Positions 48,060 to 59,658 of a stretch of 64,000 nt of DNA are shown piece by piece (the first letter of the stretch is position 1; each line of letters begins with the position of its first letter). The stretch spans positions 248,001 through 312,000 of the forward strand of contig NZ_JAIVAI010000001.1 in NCBI RefSeq assembly GCF_020171525.1. The letters are read 5' to 3'. A program made the position numbers and the translations under genes. Under the pieces are notes generated by a model. It ran no database searches and was not told where the DNA came from. It saw nothing but the letters and a program-made list of their open reading frames with translations. The DNA is from Halobacillus yeomjeoni. GTDB lineage: Bacteria; Bacillota; Bacilli; Bacillales; Halobacillaceae.

Positions 48060-48210
48060 TGTTATTTATAAGTGAATTATTTCACTCCGTCGATGACATC
48101 CTCATTTCCGGATACACTACAAAATAAATGGAATAGGGTTTCAGATACGCTCAGCTCTGTAATTTGAAGAACTGCTTTTATAGGTAGATAACTTAATTAG
48201 GAGGTTCATG

Positions 48211-48681
48211 ATGATTCATATCGACTTTCAAGATGAAACCAATTCAGTTGATGAAGCATTTGTTGATCTGATTCAAAGGGTCATTCGTTTTGCGGGAGAC
48301 AAAGAAGACATAGAAGTGGACGCAGAGGTTTCCATCAGTTTCGTAGATAATGATGAAATTCAGGAAATTAACCGAAATTATCGTCAAAAGGACCAGCCCA
48401 CAGATGTCATCTCTTTTGCTATGCAGGAAGAAGGTGAAGGAGAGATGAAAATCCTGAACGAAGATATGCCTCTAATGCTTGGCGATATCGTCATTTCGCT
48501 TGATAAAGCAAAAGAACAAGCCGAGGACTACGGTCATTCCCTTGAGCGCGAATTAGGATTTTTAGCATTGCATGGTTTCCTTCATTTACTGGGTTATGAT
48601 CATATGAATGAGGAAGATGAAAAAGCCATGTTCGACAGACAAGAGGAAATTCTGAATGAATTCGGCCTTGAAAGAACCTAG
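48211..48681 (+). CDS. ybeY: Endoribonuclease YbeY
   Basis: Metal-dependent endoribonuclease for 16S rRNA 3'-end maturation and ribosome quality control, 156 residues. Zinc motif [11 protein letters not shown] near residue 120. AGGAGG at 48199-48204 with 6-nt spacing selects ATG 48211 (48208 is too close). Its end overlaps dgkA by 26 bp. Confidence 0.96.
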   Translation: MIHIDFQDETNSVDEAFVDLIQRVIRFAGDKEDIEVDAEVSISFVDNDEIQEINRNYRQKDQPTDVISFAMQEEGEGEMKILNEDMPLMLGDIVISLDKAKEQAEDYGHSLERELGFLALHGFLHLLGYDHMNEEDEKAMFDRQEEILNEFGLERT

Positions 48682-49030
48682 TACAAAAAAGAAATCCGTG
48701 GGGTTTCGTTATGCCTGGAAAGGGATTAAGGAAGTATTCAAGACCGAGAAGAACTTCCGTATCCATCTTGGGGCGGGATTTTTGGCGATTCTTGCAGGTT
48801 TGATCCTTTCTCTGACTCCTGTGGAATGGGCGGTAATCATCTTAACTATTGCCGTCATCCTGTCTCTTGAAATGGTGAATTCAAGCATAGAACGGATCAT
48901 CGACTATTTAGCACCGGAAAGGCATCCGATGGCAGGTATGATCAAAGATATAGCTGCAGGTGCAGTGTTAGTGAGTGCGGTGGCTTCAGTGTTTATCGCA
49001 TTGGTGATTTTTTTACCTAAGGTGCTGTAA
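48656..49030 (+). CDS. dgkA: Undecaprenol kinase (DgkA family)
   Basis: Integral membrane lipid kinase of 124 residues with three helices; in Gram-positives it phosphorylates undecaprenol for cell-wall lipid carrier recycling. Family signature [21 protein letters not shown] and [15 protein letters not shown] are present. Translation start is embedded in ybeY. In B. subtilis cdd follows; here era follows after 63 bp. Confidence 0.95.
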   Translation: MNSALKEPSTKKKSVGFRYAWKGIKEVFKTEKNFRIHLGAGFLAILAGLILSLTPVEWAVIILTIAVILSLEMVNSSIERIIDYLAPERHPMAGMIKDIAAGAVLVSAVASVFIALVIFLPKVL

Positions 49031-49093
49031 AGGCTGGTAGAAGCTGTCACAGTGAAAATGAAACAATCGAAAGTAAAATTTGGAGGATCGAAT

Positions 49094-49999
49094 ATGACAG
49101 AACAATTCAAGTCTGGTTTCGTCTCTATTGTAGGGCGACCGAATGTAGGGAAATCCACGTTCATGAATCGTGTGATTGGTGAAAAGATAGCGATTATGAG
49201 CGATAAGCCGCAAACGACAAGGAATAAGATCCAAGGAGTCATGACGGATAAAGAATCACAAATCATCTTTATCGATACGCCTGGTATTCATAAACCGAAG
49301 CATAAACTTGGAGACTACATGGTCAATGTAGCTGAAAACACTTTGAACGAAGTAGACGCGGTTTTATTTATGATCAATGCAGAAGAGGGATATGGACGGG
49401 GAGATCAATTTATCATCGATCGACTTCAACGCGTACAGCAGCCAGTCTTCCTGATTATCAATAAAATTGACAGAGTTCACCCCGATGAACTTTTACCTTT
49501 GATCGAACAATACAAAGAGAAGCTGGATTTTGAAGAAATCATTCCAATCTCTGCGTTGGAAGGGAATAACGTCAATCATTTGATAGACGTTTTAAAGGGG
49601 CACCTGCCCGAAGGGCCTCAGTTTTATCCTGAAGATCAGATTACAGATCACCCTGAGCGTTTTGTCATTAGTGAATTCATCAGGGAAAAGGTGCTGCATC
49701 TGACTCGTGAAGAAATACCTCACTCAATCGCTGTCGTCATCGAGGGCATTGAACCGAGGGAAAATTCAAATGCTGTCTATATTCAAGCGGCGATCATAGT
49801 CGAAAGAAAATCTCAAAAAGGGATCATTATCGGTAAACAAGGCAGCATGCTTAAAGAAATAGGTAAGCGGGCGCGTAAGGATATCGAATCCCTCTTAGGC
49901 AGCAAAGTTTATCTTGAACTATGGGTCAAGGTTCAAAAAGATTGGAGAAACAAACAAATTCAGCTCAGTGATTTCGGATATAGAGAAGACGAATATTAA
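49094..49999 (+). CDS. era: GTPase Era
   Basis: Essential 30S-assembly GTPase, 301 residues. G1 GRPNVGKST near residue 15, G2/G3 [10 protein letters not shown] and [11 protein letters not shown]4 NKID, then a C-terminal KH domain ([23 protein letters not shown]). TTTGGAGG supports the ATG at 49094. Confidence 0.98.
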   Translation: MTEQFKSGFVSIVGRPNVGKSTFMNRVIGEKIAIMSDKPQTTRNKIQGVMTDKESQIIFIDTPGIHKPKHKLGDYMVNVAENTLNEVDAVLFMINAEEGYGRGDQFIIDRLQRVQQPVFLIINKIDRVHPDELLPLIEQYKEKLDFEEIIPISALEGNNVNHLIDVLKGHLPEGPQFYPEDQITDHPERFVISEFIREKVLHLTREEIPHSIAVVIEGIEPRENSNAVYIQAAIIVERKSQKGIIIGKQGSMLKEIGKRARKDIESLLGSKVYLELWVKVQKDWRNKQIQLSDFGYREDEY

Positions 50000-50098
50000 G
50001 AGTTGGAAAAAATTATAACTCATGATTTCAGGTTGAGGAAGCATTCTAAAATTGTAATCAACTTTTAGATATGATTATACGAAAGGCGGTGTTTTCTT

Positions 50099-50251
50099 GT
50101 GCTCGATAAACTTTCATGGAATGTATTCAGGCAGACAGGTAGCGTTGAAACCTATTTATTGATGAAAGAGTATGAGTCCCAAGATCAGAACTCTCGTGAA
50201 CAAGAAGCTTCCTCAACTGACATTGAATCAACGGATGACCTGAATTTGTAA
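50099..50251 (+). CDS. yqzL: YqzL family small protein
   Basis: Protein of 50 residues starting with GTG at 50099. The N-terminal half LSWNVFRQTGSVETYLLMKEYE matches the YqzL pattern; the C-terminal half is acidic and low-complexity. Its position between era and recO is that of B. subtilis yqzL. AAAGGCGG upstream of the start. Function unknown. Confidence 0.85.
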   Translation: MLDKLSWNVFRQTGSVETYLLMKEYESQDQNSREQEASSTDIESTDDLNL

Positions 50252-50272
50252 TGTCTAAAGCAGGTGAGCGTT

Positions 50273-51019
50273 TTGTTGGAGAAAATTGAAGGCATTGTCA
50301 TACGTACTAGAGATTATGGGGAAACGCACAAAATAGTGACCCTTTTAACCAGGGAAAAGGGCAAAATCGGGATAATGGCACGTGGTGCGAAAAAGCCGAA
50401 AAGTCGGATGGCTTCAATCACACAACCATTTATCCATGGAATGTTTTTGATTCAAATAGGGTCTGGGTTAGGTTCTTTGAGCCAGGGAGAAATGATGTCT
50501 TCCTTAAGGTCCATCCGTGAGGATATTGTTAAAACGGCTTATGCATCGTATTTGGCAGAGTTGACGGACAAGCTCATTGATGAAAAACAACCAGATCCTT
50601 TTATTTTTGAACAATTTCTACAGACACTGGTATGGATGAATGAAGATAAAGATCCTGTCATTTTATCCTTGATGTATGAACTCAAACTATTCAAAAAGGC
50701 GGGTTTTGCACCGGTCGTCGATCAATGCGTCAACTGTGGAAATGTAGAAGGTCCCTTTTCATTTTCAATTGTTGAAGGCGGTCTGCTCTGCTTCCGTTGT
50801 AAACATAAAGATCCGGAAGCGTTTGGACTTAGTGAGCCTTTACCTAAATTATTACGTTTGTTTTTACATATGGATGCCAGAAGGTTGGGGCAGATATCCA
50901 TGAAAGACACGAATAAAAAACTTCTCCGTAAAATCATGGATGAGTATTATGATCGTTATGGGGGCTATTTTTTAAAGTCCAAAAAGTTTCTGAATCAATT
51001 GGATTTATTCTCAGATTGA
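50273..51019 (+). CDS. recO: DNA repair protein RecO
   Basis: Recombination mediator that loads RecA with RecR, 248 residues. OB-fold N-terminus (LEKIEGIVIRTRDYGETHKIVTLLTREKGK), helical middle and a four-Cys zinc-type motif (CVNCGN, LCFRCK) near residues 145-180. The TTG at 50273 gives the B. subtilis-like start and is about 7 bases after GGTGAG; GTG 50264 overlaps that site. Confidence 0.95.
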   Translation: MLEKIEGIVIRTRDYGETHKIVTLLTREKGKIGIMARGAKKPKSRMASITQPFIHGMFLIQIGSGLGSLSQGEMMSSLRSIREDIVKTAYASYLAELTDKLIDEKQPDPFIFEQFLQTLVWMNEDKDPVILSLMYELKLFKKAGFAPVVDQCVNCGNVEGPFSFSIVEGGLLCFRCKHKDPEAFGLSEPLPKLLRLFLHMDARRLGQISMKDTNKKLLRKIMDEYYDRYGGYFLKSKKFLNQLDLFSD

Positions 51020-51059
51020 CAATTCAGTGTGAATTCAGTATGATTTTTTATACCAAATA

Positions 51060-51257
51060 TTACGTTGCGCTGAAGGAAAGTAGTAACTGGAAAATGCAGC
51101 TATAGCGAGCTTGTGATGGTGGGAGACAAGTGCTGACGTTTCAGTGAAGGCATTCTGGAGCATCTTTGTTAAAGTGGTCTTCTTAGGAAGGCAAATAGGG
51201 TGGAACCGCGGAAACCCCGTCCCTATGTCTATTCAGGCATAGAGACGGGGCTTTTTT
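51060..51257 (+). promoter_or_regulatory. T-box leader of glyQS
   Basis: Glycine T-box riboswitch: T-box sequence AGGGTGGAACCGCG at 51197-51210; terminator with CCCCGTC...CTATG / CATAG...GACGGGG arms (51215-51250) and a T-run to 51257. Stem I lies at about 51060-51140. Compact leader, typical of glyQS. Confidence 0.93.
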
Positions 51258-51310
51258 ACGTACAGCTTGAATGAAGAAATGAATGTATATACCTATGAGG
51301 AGGGAAACGT

Positions 51311-52198
51311 ATGAATATTCAAGATATGATCTTGACACTACAAAAGCACTGGTCTGATCAAGGGTGTCTTTTGATGCAGGCGTATGATACAGAAAAAGGG
51401 GCGGGGACGATGTCACCGATGACCCTCTTAAAGAGTTTAGGTCCGGAGCCTTGGAATGTTGCCTATGTGGAGCCTTCAAGAAGGCCGGCAGATGGAAGGT
51501 ATGGTCAAAACCCGAACAGGCTTTATCAACACCATCAATTCCAAGTCATTATGAAACCATCTCCTGATAATATTCAAGAACTATACTTAGATTCTTTGAA
51601 AGCATTAGGAATCGATCCTAATAAACATGACATCCGTTTCGTAGAGGATAACTGGGAAAACCCTACATTAGGAGCTGCCGGATTAGGCTGGGAAGTATGG
51701 CTTGATGGAATGGAAATTACTCAATTCACCTACTTTCAACAAATAGGGGGATTAGAAGCTCGTCCTGTCTCTGCAGAGATTACTTATGGTTTAGAACGTT
51801 TAGCCTCTTATATTCAGGATAAGGAGAATGTTTTTGAGCTGGAATGGACAGATGGAGTAACTGTAGGCGATATTTTCATGCAGCCTGAGTATGAACATTC
51901 CACTTACACCTTCGAAGAATCGGATGAAGACATGCTGTTTCAGCTTTTCTCTACGTATGAAAAAGAAGCAGAAAGAATTATGGAAAAAGGTCTCGTTTTC
52001 CCAGCTTATGATTACGTATTGAAGTGTTCTCATACTTTCAACTTATTGGATGCCAAAGGTGTGATCAGTGTCACAGAGCGGACTGGTTATATCTCAAGAG
52101 TTCGGAACTTGGCAAGAAAAATCGCTAAAACTTATGTAGAAGAAAGAGAGCGACTAGGTTTCCCGATGTTGAAGAAGGAGGATGAAAACCATGAGTAA
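51311..52198 (+). CDS. glyQ: Glycyl-tRNA synthetase alpha subunit
   Basis: Catalytic subunit of the tetrameric glycyl-tRNA synthetase, 295 residues. [44 protein letters not shown] and [18 protein letters not shown] form the class II core. GGAGGG upstream of the ATG. It overlaps glyS by 8 bp. Confidence 0.98.
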   Translation: MNIQDMILTLQKHWSDQGCLLMQAYDTEKGAGTMSPMTLLKSLGPEPWNVAYVEPSRRPADGRYGQNPNRLYQHHQFQVIMKPSPDNIQELYLDSLKALGIDPNKHDIRFVEDNWENPTLGAAGLGWEVWLDGMEITQFTYFQQIGGLEARPVSAEITYGLERLASYIQDKENVFELEWTDGVTVGDIFMQPEYEHSTYTFEESDEDMLFQLFSTYEKEAERIMEKGLVFPAYDYVLKCSHTFNLLDAKGVISVTERTGYISRVRNLARKIAKTYVEERERLGFPMLKKEDENHE

Positions 52199-54275
52199 TA
52201 CAGTATTGTTTGAATTAGGAGTAGAAGAACTTCCCGCTCGTTTTATCAATGATGCCTTACAGCAGTTGGAGTCAAAAACTAAAGCATGGTTCGAAAATCA
52301 GCGGATCCCATTCGATGATGTCAAGGGTTTTGCAACTCCTAGGAGGCTGGCTGTCCAAGTAACTGAAGTAGCAGAAAAGCAGCCTGACATAGAAGAAGAG
52401 GCTAAAGGTCCAGCTAAAAAAATAGCTTTAGATGATCAAGGTGAATGGACGAAAGCAGCCATAGGTTTTTCCAAAGGTCAGGGGAAAGATGTAGATGACA
52501 TTTACTTCAAAGAGATCAAAGGCACAGAATATGTGCATGTCAATAAATTTATTGAAGGGGAATCTACAGCAAACCTTCTTAAAGAGTTCCGCTCTGTCTT
52601 TCTGGACCTGACATTCGCTAAAAATATGCGTTGGGGGAGTTATGACTTACGTTATGCACGTCCGATCCGATGGATGGTTGCCTTGTTCGGTGAAGAAGTG
52701 ATTCCGTTTTCCATCGAAAACATCTCGACCGGTAGAACGACCTTTGGACATCGTTTCCTGGGTGAAGAAGTTGCTTTGCATTCAGCGGCAGAATATGAAG
52801 ACGTTTTGAAGCAGCAATCCATTATCCCTTCCTTAAATGAAAGAAAAAATAATATTCATGAGCAGCTGTTACATTTAGAAAAAGAAAAACAATGGAACTT
52901 GGTCATCGATGACGACCTATTGAATGAAGTAACCAATCTCGTTGAACTGCCGACAGTATTCACAGGGGCGTTTAATGAAGAATTTTTAGAAATACCTGAA
53001 GAGGCTTTGATTACTTCAATGAAAGAGCACCAAAGGTATTTCCCTGTACGATCCACAGATGGAGACTTGCTTCCTTTCTTTGTAGGGGTGAGAAATGGGG
53101 ATGACCGCCACCTGGACACTGTAGCCCGGGGGAACGAGAAAGTTCTTAAGGCTCGTTTGAAGGATGCTCAATTCTTTTATGAAGAAGATCAAAAAGGGAG
53201 CATCGATGAGAAGCTTGAAAAGCTTACTCGTATGGTGTACCAGGAAGAGCTCGGAACATTAGCGGACAAAGTACAGAGAATCAAGGCAATTACAGGTAAA
53301 GTAAGTGACTGGCTGGAGTTGGACGATAAAGAGAAGGCTCAAGCTCAACGTGCAGCAGAAATTTGTAAATTCGATTTAGTCACTCAAATGGTCGATGAAT
53401 TTACAGAACTTCAAGGTGTTATGGGAGAGAAATATGCACGCTTGTTCGGGGAAGACGAGGCAGTAGCCGTTGCGATCAATGAACATTATATGCCTCGACA
53501 TGCCAATGGAGAGGTTCCATCATCGAAGGTGGGAGCCATCGTAAGTATTGCGGATAAGATGGATACAATCGTTGGAAGCATCGCTATAGGTATCATCCCT
53601 ACCGGTTCCCAAGACCCTTATGGGTTAAGAAGGCAGGCCCTTGGCATCCTGCAAACGTTGAATACATTGGGATGGTCACTTCCTGTTGAACAGATTATCG
53701 ATCTGGTTCATAACTTCTATGTGGAATTAAGTCTACCAACCCGTTCTAAAGAAGAGGTAAACAAAGATTTACACGAATTCTTTAACCTGCGAGCCGCATA
53801 TTTGCTTCGTGAAGAACAGGTGGACCCGGATGTGGTTGATGCTGTACTAGTGAACGGAATCAATGTTTACAGCACAACTTTGGAAAAAGCGAAGCTCCTC
53901 GTAGAAAAGCGTCAAGACGAGACGTTCAAACCTATCCAAGAAGCATTGGGGCGTGTATTGAACTTAGCTGAAAAAGCAGAAACGGATGAGGTCGATCCTG
54001 AGCTGTTTGAAAATGAAACAGAAGCGGAGTTGTACAGTACTTTTACTGCGATGCATGAGCCATATGTCGCTGCCTTGGAAAACGAAGATCCCGTCAAAGC
54101 GCTGGAGATTCTTTCTGAACTATCTTCGCCTATCCATGAATTCTTCGATCAAACAATGGTCATGGCTGAAGATGTGAAGGTTAAAAACAACCGTTTAGGC
54201 TTACTGAAGTCGATTGCCTACGACATTAAGAAGTATGCTGACTTTAATGCCATTGAATGGAAACAGCAGTTTTAA
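52191..54275 (+). CDS. glyS: Glycyl-tRNA synthetase beta subunit
   Basis: tRNA-binding subunit, 694 residues. Starts [18 protein letters not shown]; later [24 protein letters not shown] and the HD-like [14 protein letters not shown] segment; C-terminal anticodon-binding domain. The ATG at 52182 overlaps the AGGAGG site, so 52191 is the start. Co-expressed with glyQ under the T-box. Confidence 0.97.
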   Translation: MSNTVLFELGVEELPARFINDALQQLESKTKAWFENQRIPFDDVKGFATPRRLAVQVTEVAEKQPDIEEEAKGPAKKIALDDQGEWTKAAIGFSKGQGKDVDDIYFKEIKGTEYVHVNKFIEGESTANLLKEFRSVFLDLTFAKNMRWGSYDLRYARPIRWMVALFGEEVIPFSIENISTGRTTFGHRFLGEEVALHSAAEYEDVLKQQSIIPSLNERKNNIHEQLLHLEKEKQWNLVIDDDLLNEVTNLVELPTVFTGAFNEEFLEIPEEALITSMKEHQRYFPVRSTDGDLLPFFVGVRNGDDRHLDTVARGNEKVLKARLKDAQFFYEEDQKGSIDEKLEKLTRMVYQEELGTLADKVQRIKAITGKVSDWLELDDKEKAQAQRAAEICKFDLVTQMVDEFTELQGVMGEKYARLFGEDEAVAVAINEHYMPRHANGEVPSSKVGAIVSIADKMDTIVGSIAIGIIPTGSQDPYGLRRQALGILQTLNTLGWSLPVEQIIDLVHNFYVELSLPTRSKEEVNKDLHEFFNLRAAYLLREEQVDPDVVDAVLVNGINVYSTTLEKAKLLVEKRQDETFKPIQEALGRVLNLAEKAETDEVDPELFENETEAELYSTFTAMHEPYVAALENEDPVKALEILSELSSPIHEFFDQTMVMAEDVKVKNNRLGLLKSIAYDIKKYADFNAIEWKQQF

Positions 54276-54285
54276 GTATCCTTCT

Positions 54286-54314
54286 TTTACCCTTTTATAA
54301 AAATGAGCTATAAT
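54286..54314 (+). promoter_or_regulatory. ccpN promoter
   Basis: TTTACC (54286-54291), 17-bp spacer, TATAAT (54309-54314), 44 bp before the TTG start. Confidence 0.65.
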
Positions 54315-54357
54315 AATTAAATAGTATGTCACATATAGTGATTAGGGTGGTGAAAGA

Positions 54358-54987
54358 TTGGAACTCTCCAACCGGCAAGAACAGATTCTTCAGATAGTAA
54401 AAGAAAATGGACCGATTACCGGTGAGAATATTGCTGATCAGTTGAACTTGACAAGAGCGACGCTTCGTCCGGACTTGGCGATTTTAACAATGGCTGGTTT
54501 TTTAGATGCAAGACCTCGGGTCGGGTACTTTTTCACTGGTAAAACAGGTTCTGAATTATTGACGGAAAAACTTAAAAAATTCAAGGTCTCCGAATATCAA
54601 TCGGTTCCGATTGTAGTTGAGGAGGACGTTTCGGTATATGATGCGATCTGCATGATGTTTTTAGAGGATGTCGGTACATTGTTTGTCACCGATGAATCCT
54701 CTAATTTAGCGGGGGTATTGTCGAGAAAGGATCTCCTGCGTGCAAGTATAGGGAATCAGGATCTCACATCCATACCGGTTCATATCATTATGACAAGAAT
54801 GCCGAACATTACGATTTGTAGGCAGGATGACCTTCTCATTGACGCAGCACAAAAGTTGATAGAAAAACAGATCGATGCCCTTCCTGTAGTACATGATACA
54901 GATGACGGAATGGAAGTGGTAGGCAGGTTAACGAAGACGAATATGACAAAAGCCCTTGTCGAGCTTGCCAGGGATCAACACCTTTAA
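54358..54987 (+). CDS. ccpN: Transcriptional repressor CcpN
   Basis: Helix-turn-helix plus tandem CBS regulator of gluconeogenic genes (gapB, pckA, and sr1 in B. subtilis), 209 residues. N-terminal HTH ([26 protein letters not shown]), then CBS domains from about residue 80 ([34 protein letters not shown]). Starts with TTG. Paired with yqfL as in B. subtilis (yqzB-yqfL). Confidence 0.94.
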   Translation: MELSNRQEQILQIVKENGPITGENIADQLNLTRATLRPDLAILTMAGFLDARPRVGYFFTGKTGSELLTEKLKKFKVSEYQSVPIVVEEDVSVYDAICMMFLEDVGTLFVTDESSNLAGVLSRKDLLRASIGNQDLTSIPVHIIMTRMPNITICRQDDLLIDAAQKLIEKQIDALPVVHDTDDGMEVVGRLTKTNMTKALVELARDQHL

Positions 54988-55004
54988 TAGCTAGGAGGAG
55001 CAGC

Positions 55005-55817
55005 ATGGGGAAACCGTTGATTTATGTAGTATCAGACTCTGTAGGGGAAACAGCTGAATTGGTTGTCAAAGCGGCACTCAGTCAATTCGATGATGGTCCT
55101 TTTGAATTGCAGCGCATTCCTTACGTTGAAGATAAAGGCACTATTAATGAAACCGTGGCACAAGCGAAGGAACAAGGAGCTATGATCGGTTTCACTCTTG
55201 TGATACCTGAATATCGCAAGCACCTGATCGCTGAAGCTGAAAAGCATGGAGTTGAATGTGTCGATATAATGGGACCGATGATGGAAGCGATGGAAAATCA
55301 TCTGAAAATTGAACCCCGGTTGGAACCAGGACTAGTTCATAAATTGGATGAAGATTACTTCAAGAGGGTGGAAGCGATCGAATTCGCTGTCCGTTATGAT
55401 GACGGTAGAGATCCGCGGGGAATTGCGAAGGCGGATATTGTTTTGATCGGCGTTTCCCGTACATCCAAAACACCGTTGTCTCAATATCTGGCTCATAAAC
55501 GTTTGAAGGTTGCAAACGTGCCGATCGTTCCTGAGGTGAGCCCTCCCTCTGAGTTGTTTCGTGTCGACCCGTCTAAATGTATCGGCTTAAAGATAAGTGC
55601 TGAAAAGTTGAACGACATAAGAAAAGAAAGGCTGATTTCCCTTGGTTTGGGGGAGCAGGCCAGTTATGCGAACATGAACAGGATCCAACAGGAAATCGAA
55701 CATTTCAACAGAATCGTCGATCGAATCGGATGTGAAGTTGTTGACGTCTCAAATAAAGCGGTAGAAGAAACAGCAAATGTCATTTTGAATAAATTACGGG
55801 AAGATGCTCAAGAATAG
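55005..55817 (+). CDS. yqfL: Pyruvate, phosphate dikinase regulatory protein family (YqfL)
   Basis: PSRP-family bifunctional kinase/phosphorylase, 270 residues. P-loop [15 protein letters not shown] near residue 150; N-terminal [14 protein letters not shown]. In B. subtilis YqfL modulates CcpN activity. No PPDK gene is seen in this window, so the CcpN-linked role is the safer call. GGAGGAG before the ATG. Confidence 0.93.
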   Translation: MGKPLIYVVSDSVGETAELVVKAALSQFDDGPFELQRIPYVEDKGTINETVAQAKEQGAMIGFTLVIPEYRKHLIAEAEKHGVECVDIMGPMMEAMENHLKIEPRLEPGLVHKLDEDYFKRVEAIEFAVRYDDGRDPRGIAKADIVLIGVSRTSKTPLSQYLAHKRLKVANVPIVPEVSPPSELFRVDPSKCIGLKISAEKLNDIRKERLISLGLGEQASYANMNRIQQEIEHFNRIVDRIGCEVVDVSNKAVEETANVILNKLREDAQE

Positions 55818-55828
55818 TACAAATTGAC

Positions 55829-55861
55829 AAAAGTCGCGCTATGATTAAGCGCGACTTTTGT
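55829..55861 (+). terminator. Terminator after yqfL
   Basis: Perfect stem AAAAGTCGCGCT / AGCGCGACTTTT with 7-nt loop. Confidence 0.92.
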
Positions 55862-56061
55862 TGGGAAGAATGAAAATTAGGTAAAATTAGATATAGCATT
55901 ATAGAAAGGAATGTATTATAATATTTATTTGTGAAAAAAACGATGTTTCATAGTTGGAGTATAGGTCCACGTTATAGAGAGGACGTGAACGTCACGGTTC
56001 ATAGTAAACGAGAGCTGCAACTTTTCAGAAAAATAAAACATTCATTTTTTAGAAGGATTCT
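55862..56061 (+). other. Leader region before yqxD
   Basis: About 200 bp without a gene. A TATAAT at 55917-55922 lacks a good -35. Short repeats are present (GTTTCATAG and GGTTCATAG about 55 bp apart; CACGT/ACGTG arms near 55970). Probably the promoter and leader of yqxD-dnaG-sigA; no firm element. Confidence 0.35.
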
Positions 56062-56553
56062 ATGATAGATTGTAGAAATACAAATACTATGTCAAATAAT
56101 ATTCCGATCTTATGGGTAGATGCTGATAGTTGTCCGGTTCAAGAGGAAATTATGCAGGTTGGCAGTTCTTATGGAATTGCTCCCAGGTTCATAGCTACCG
56201 TCAATCATTATAGTATTGATAAAGAGAAGCAAAACTGGACCTTTCTGGACCATGGCTCTCAAAATGTCGATCTTTATATCATGAATCACGTAAAAAAGAA
56301 TGACATTGTCATTACACAAGACCTTTCTCTGGCGGTTCTTTTAACAGCCAAAGGAGTTTATGTGTTGACCCCAAGAGGTACACTAGTTAAAGAAGAGGAT
56401 GCCAATACGATTATGCAGAACAAGCATATTCGTCAACAGACAATGAAAAAAAATAAGAAGTGGAAAGGTCCTTCGTCTTTCTCTGACAAAGACAGGGAGA
56501 AATTCCAAACGACCTTACAAAAAATATTGTCTGAACATGAAGGTATTCAGTAG
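56062..56553 (+). CDS. yqxD: YaiI/YqxD family protein (DUF188)
   Basis: PIN-like/NYN-type DUF188 protein of 163 residues, function unknown. ILWVDADSCPVQEEI near the N-terminus holds acidic residues of a possible metal site; DIVITQDLSLAVLLTAKGVYVLTPRG follows. AAGGA at 56053-56057 supports the ATG at 56062; the later ATG at 56089 has no ribosome site. First gene of the yqxD-dnaG-sigA operon. Confidence 0.92.
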   Translation: MIDCRNTNTMSNNIPILWVDADSCPVQEEIMQVGSSYGIAPRFIATVNHYSIDKEKQNWTFLDHGSQNVDLYIMNHVKKNDIVITQDLSLAVLLTAKGVYVLTPRGTLVKEEDANTIMQNKHIRQQTMKKNKKWKGPSSFSDKDREKFQTTLQKILSEHEGIQ

Positions 56554-56588
56554 TCTACCTCGAATAATTGTTTAGTATGGTGATGCGT

Positions 56589-58406
56589 ATGGCTGGACAT
56601 ATACCAGAAGAAAAAGTAGATGAAATTCGTCAATCCACAGATATCGTTGATGTCATCGGAGGATATGTTGACCTGAAAAAGCAAGGTAGAAATTATTTTG
56701 GGCTCTGTCCTTTCCATGGCGAGAATACTCCTTCTTTTTCCGTTTCTGCTGATAAGCAAATTTTTCATTGCTTTGGATGTGGAAAGGGAGGGAATGTGTA
56801 CACCTTTCTCATGGAACTGGAAGGCTATACTTTCATTCAAGCTGTAAAGCAATTGGCAGAGCAGTCGGATATCGACCTGCCTGATCAAATTACAGATGAT
56901 GAGCCTTCTTCAAAACAAAGTCCTGAATCTCAGAGTATACTTGAAGCTCACCAATGGCTCGCAAAGCTGTATCATCACTTGCTCCGAAATTCCAAGGAAG
57001 GAAAAGCGGCTTATCAATACTTGATCGATCGAGGCTTCACTGAAGAAACGATTAAAAAGTACCAGATCGGTTTTTCGCCGAACTCGAAAGACTTTGTAGT
57101 CACCTTCCTAGAAAAAAAAGGGTTCCATCCACAGACGATGGTGAAAGCAGGGCTGCTCAGCGCCAATGATCATGGTGAATATACAGATCGCTTCAGAGGA
57201 CGGGTCATTTTTCCACTTAGAAACCACTTAGGGAAAACGGTGGCTTTTGCAGGCCGTGCCATGGGTGAACAGGAACCTAAGTATTTGAACAGCCCCGAGA
57301 CAGAGCTTTTTCATAAAAATAGAATCCTTTACAATTTCGATTTAGCACGGGCTTCCATACGTAAGCAGAAAACGGTCGTCCTTTTTGAAGGTTATGTAGA
57401 TGTTATCTCTGCTGATCAAGCAGGTGTTCATAACGGCGTAGGGACGATGGGAACTTCAATCTCCACAAACCAAGCGAATCTGCTTAAGCGCTATGCAGAT
57501 AAGGTGATCGTCTGCTACGACGGAGACCGTCCCGGTGTAGAGGCCGCTTCAAAAGCAGCAAAGCTGTTGAAGAGTGTAGGCTGTGAAACATTCATTGCAC
57601 GCGTTCCCGATGGGCTGGATCCTGATGACTTTATACAAAAGCATGGGGGAGACCGGTTCCAAAGGGAAGTAATCGAAACCAGTGATACGTACATGTCCTT
57701 CATGATGAGTTATCTCAAAAGAGATTACAACTTACAAATAGAAGGAGATCGAATCACTTATATCGAAAAGATACTACAAGAGGTAGCGATGCTCGACCGA
57801 GCTGTAGAGCGGGAGCATTACCTGAATGAAATTGCCTCAGAGTTCGAAATGTCAATCGATACTTTGAAAGAAGATATTCAAAGGATTCGTGGACAAAAGC
57901 CTTTGCCAAAGGATAATGAGGGACAAAATCGATATACTAATCGTACTAGTCGTTTATCAATACAAAATAAGTTGCTTCCTGCGTTTCACAATGCAGAACG
58001 TAAGCTCATTGCATATATGTTGAAAGATCCTTTGATAGCTGATAAAGTTCAGGAGGAAATAGGGGGCGCATTCAACATATCTGATCATCAGGTGATCGTA
58101 ACTCACCTCTATGCCTATTATGAAGATGGTAATGAATCGGATATCAGTCAATTTGTAGAAAGACTTGATGATGCGTCGCTGAAAAACTTAGCTGTCGAGT
58201 TGGCTATGGCACCCGTCGGTGATGAAGTGTCAGACCAGGAAATCCAGGATTATATATCTCATATTCGAGCAGAACAAAGCGATCGTACGGATATAAAATC
58301 ATTAGAAGCTGAATTGAAAAGAGCGGAACAGCAGAATGAACCGATTAAAGCAGCAGAAATTGCTATGAAAATCATTCAGCGTAAAAAAGAGTTAAAAAAC
58401 ACTTAA
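56589..58406 (+). CDS. dnaG: DNA primase
   Basis: Primase for replication forks, 605 residues. N-terminal CHC2 zinc domain ([25 protein letters not shown]), TOPRIM domain with [17 protein letters not shown] near residue 260 and [10 protein letters not shown], and a C-terminal helicase-interaction domain. The ATG at 56589 aligns with family starts, with GGTGA at 56579-56583; earlier in-frame starts lack a spaced site. Confidence 0.97.
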   Translation: MAGHIPEEKVDEIRQSTDIVDVIGGYVDLKKQGRNYFGLCPFHGENTPSFSVSADKQIFHCFGCGKGGNVYTFLMELEGYTFIQAVKQLAEQSDIDLPDQITDDEPSSKQSPESQSILEAHQWLAKLYHHLLRNSKEGKAAYQYLIDRGFTEETIKKYQIGFSPNSKDFVVTFLEKKGFHPQTMVKAGLLSANDHGEYTDRFRGRVIFPLRNHLGKTVAFAGRAMGEQEPKYLNSPETELFHKNRILYNFDLARASIRKQKTVVLFEGYVDVISADQAGVHNGVGTMGTSISTNQANLLKRYADKVIVCYDGDRPGVEAASKAAKLLKSVGCETFIARVPDGLDPDDFIQKHGGDRFQREVIETSDTYMSFMMSYLKRDYNLQIEGDRITYIEKILQEVAMLDRAVEREHYLNEIASEFEMSIDTLKEDIQRIRGQKPLPKDNEGQNRYTNRTSRLSIQNKLLPAFHNAERKLIAYMLKDPLIADKVQEEIGGAFNISDHQVIVTHLYAYYEDGNESDISQFVERLDDASLKNLAVELAMAPVGDEVSDQEIQDYISHIRAEQSDRTDIKSLEAELKRAEQQNEPIKAAEIAMKIIQRKKELKNT

Positions 58407-58443
58407 TGAAGTTTGTGTAGATATGTTGGAAGGAGGGGGACTT

Positions 58444-59577
58444 ATGGCAGATAAGCAACAACAGCCATCACGTTCTAAAGAAACTGAAAATACAAATGAA
58501 CTGACACTGGAACAAGCGAAAGACCAGGTGTTAGAAATTGGGAAAAAGCGAGGGGTTCTCGCTTATGAGGAAGTTGCTGAAAAACTTTCAAGTTTCGAGT
58601 TGGATTCCGATCAAATGGACGAATTTTATGAACATTTGAATGACCAAGGAATTGAAGTAATCGGTGATTCAGACACAGACCCAAGTATGAAACAACTCAA
58701 TAAAGAAGAAGAGTTTGACCTGAATGACCTCAGTGTACCCCCTGGTGTCAAAATCAACGACCCTGTACGTATGTACTTGAAAGAAATCGGCCGTGTAAAC
58801 CTTCTATCTGCCAAAGATGAAATTAGTCTGGCACAGCGGATTGAAAATGGTGATGAAGAAGCGAAACGTGATTTAGCAGAGGCTAACCTTCGTCTCGTTG
58901 TCAGTATAGCGAAGAGATATGTAGGTAGAGGAATGCTTTTCCTTGACCTGATACAGGAAGGAAATATGGGATTGATCAAAGCGGTTGAGAAGTTCGACTA
59001 CCGCAAAGGGTATAAATTCAGTACTTATGCTACATGGTGGATACGCCAAGCAATTACCCGTGCGATTGCTGACCAAGCACGTACTATTCGTATTCCAGTG
59101 CACATGGTCGAGACGATCAATAAGTTGATTCGTGTACAACGTCAATTGCTGCAGGACTTAGGTCGTGAACCGACACCAGAAGAAATTGCACAGGATATGG
59201 AATTGACGCCGGACAAAGTCCGTGAAATCTTAAAAATTGCTCAAGAGCCTGTATCGTTAGAAACACCAATTGGTGAAGAAGACGACTCTCATCTAGGTGA
59301 TTTCATAGAAGACCAAGAAGCAACTTCCCCTTCAGACCATGCAGCCTATGAACTGCTTAAAGAACAACTGGAGGATGTTCTCGATACACTTACTGATAGA
59401 GAAGAGAACGTATTAAGACTGCGTTTTGGATTGGATGACGGTCGAACTCGAACCCTGGAAGAGGTAGGGAAAGTATTCGGAGTTACTCGCGAGAGAATCC
59501 GTCAAATTGAAGCGAAAGCTCTTCGTAAATTGCGACACCCAAGCCGAAGCAAGAGACTTAAAGATTTCATGGAATAA
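58444..59577 (+). CDS. sigA: RNA polymerase sigma factor SigA (RpoD)
   Basis: Primary sigma factor, 377 residues. Acidic region 1.1, region 1.2 [16 protein letters not shown], region 2 with KYVGRG-like and [27 protein letters not shown], region 3, and region 4 helix-turn-helix [40 protein letters not shown] selects ATG 58444. Together with dnaG forms the macromolecular-synthesis operon. Confidence 0.98.
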   Translation: MADKQQQPSRSKETENTNELTLEQAKDQVLEIGKKRGVLAYEEVAEKLSSFELDSDQMDEFYEHLNDQGIEVIGDSDTDPSMKQLNKEEEFDLNDLSVPPGVKINDPVRMYLKEIGRVNLLSAKDEISLAQRIENGDEEAKRDLAEANLRLVVSIAKRYVGRGMLFLDLIQEGNMGLIKAVEKFDYRKGYKFSTYATWWIRQAITRAIADQARTIRIPVHMVETINKLIRVQRQLLQDLGREPTPEEIAQDMELTPDKVREILKIAQEPVSLETPIGEEDDSHLGDFIEDQEATSPSDHAAYELLKEQLEDVLDTLTDREENVLRLRFGLDDGRTRTLEEVGKVFGVTRERIRQIEAKALRKLRHPSRSKRLKDFME

Positions 59578-59588
59578 ACAAACTTTTT

Positions 59589-59640
59589 AGCTCAGGGTGC
59601 CATCGTTTCTACAAACGAAATGGTAGCCTGAGTTTTATAT
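59589..59640 (+). terminator. Terminator after sigA
   Basis: Long stem: CTCAGGGTGCCATCGTTT (59591-59608) with AAACGAAATGGTAGCCTGAG (59613-59632, bulged), followed by TTTTATATT. Confidence 0.88.
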
Positions 59641-59658
59641 TATTTCCGGGGTGATGTC

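Noticed and set aside
52182-52190. ATG at 52182 as the glyS start
   Set aside because: It directly follows AGGAGG with no spacer; ATG 52191 matches the family start.
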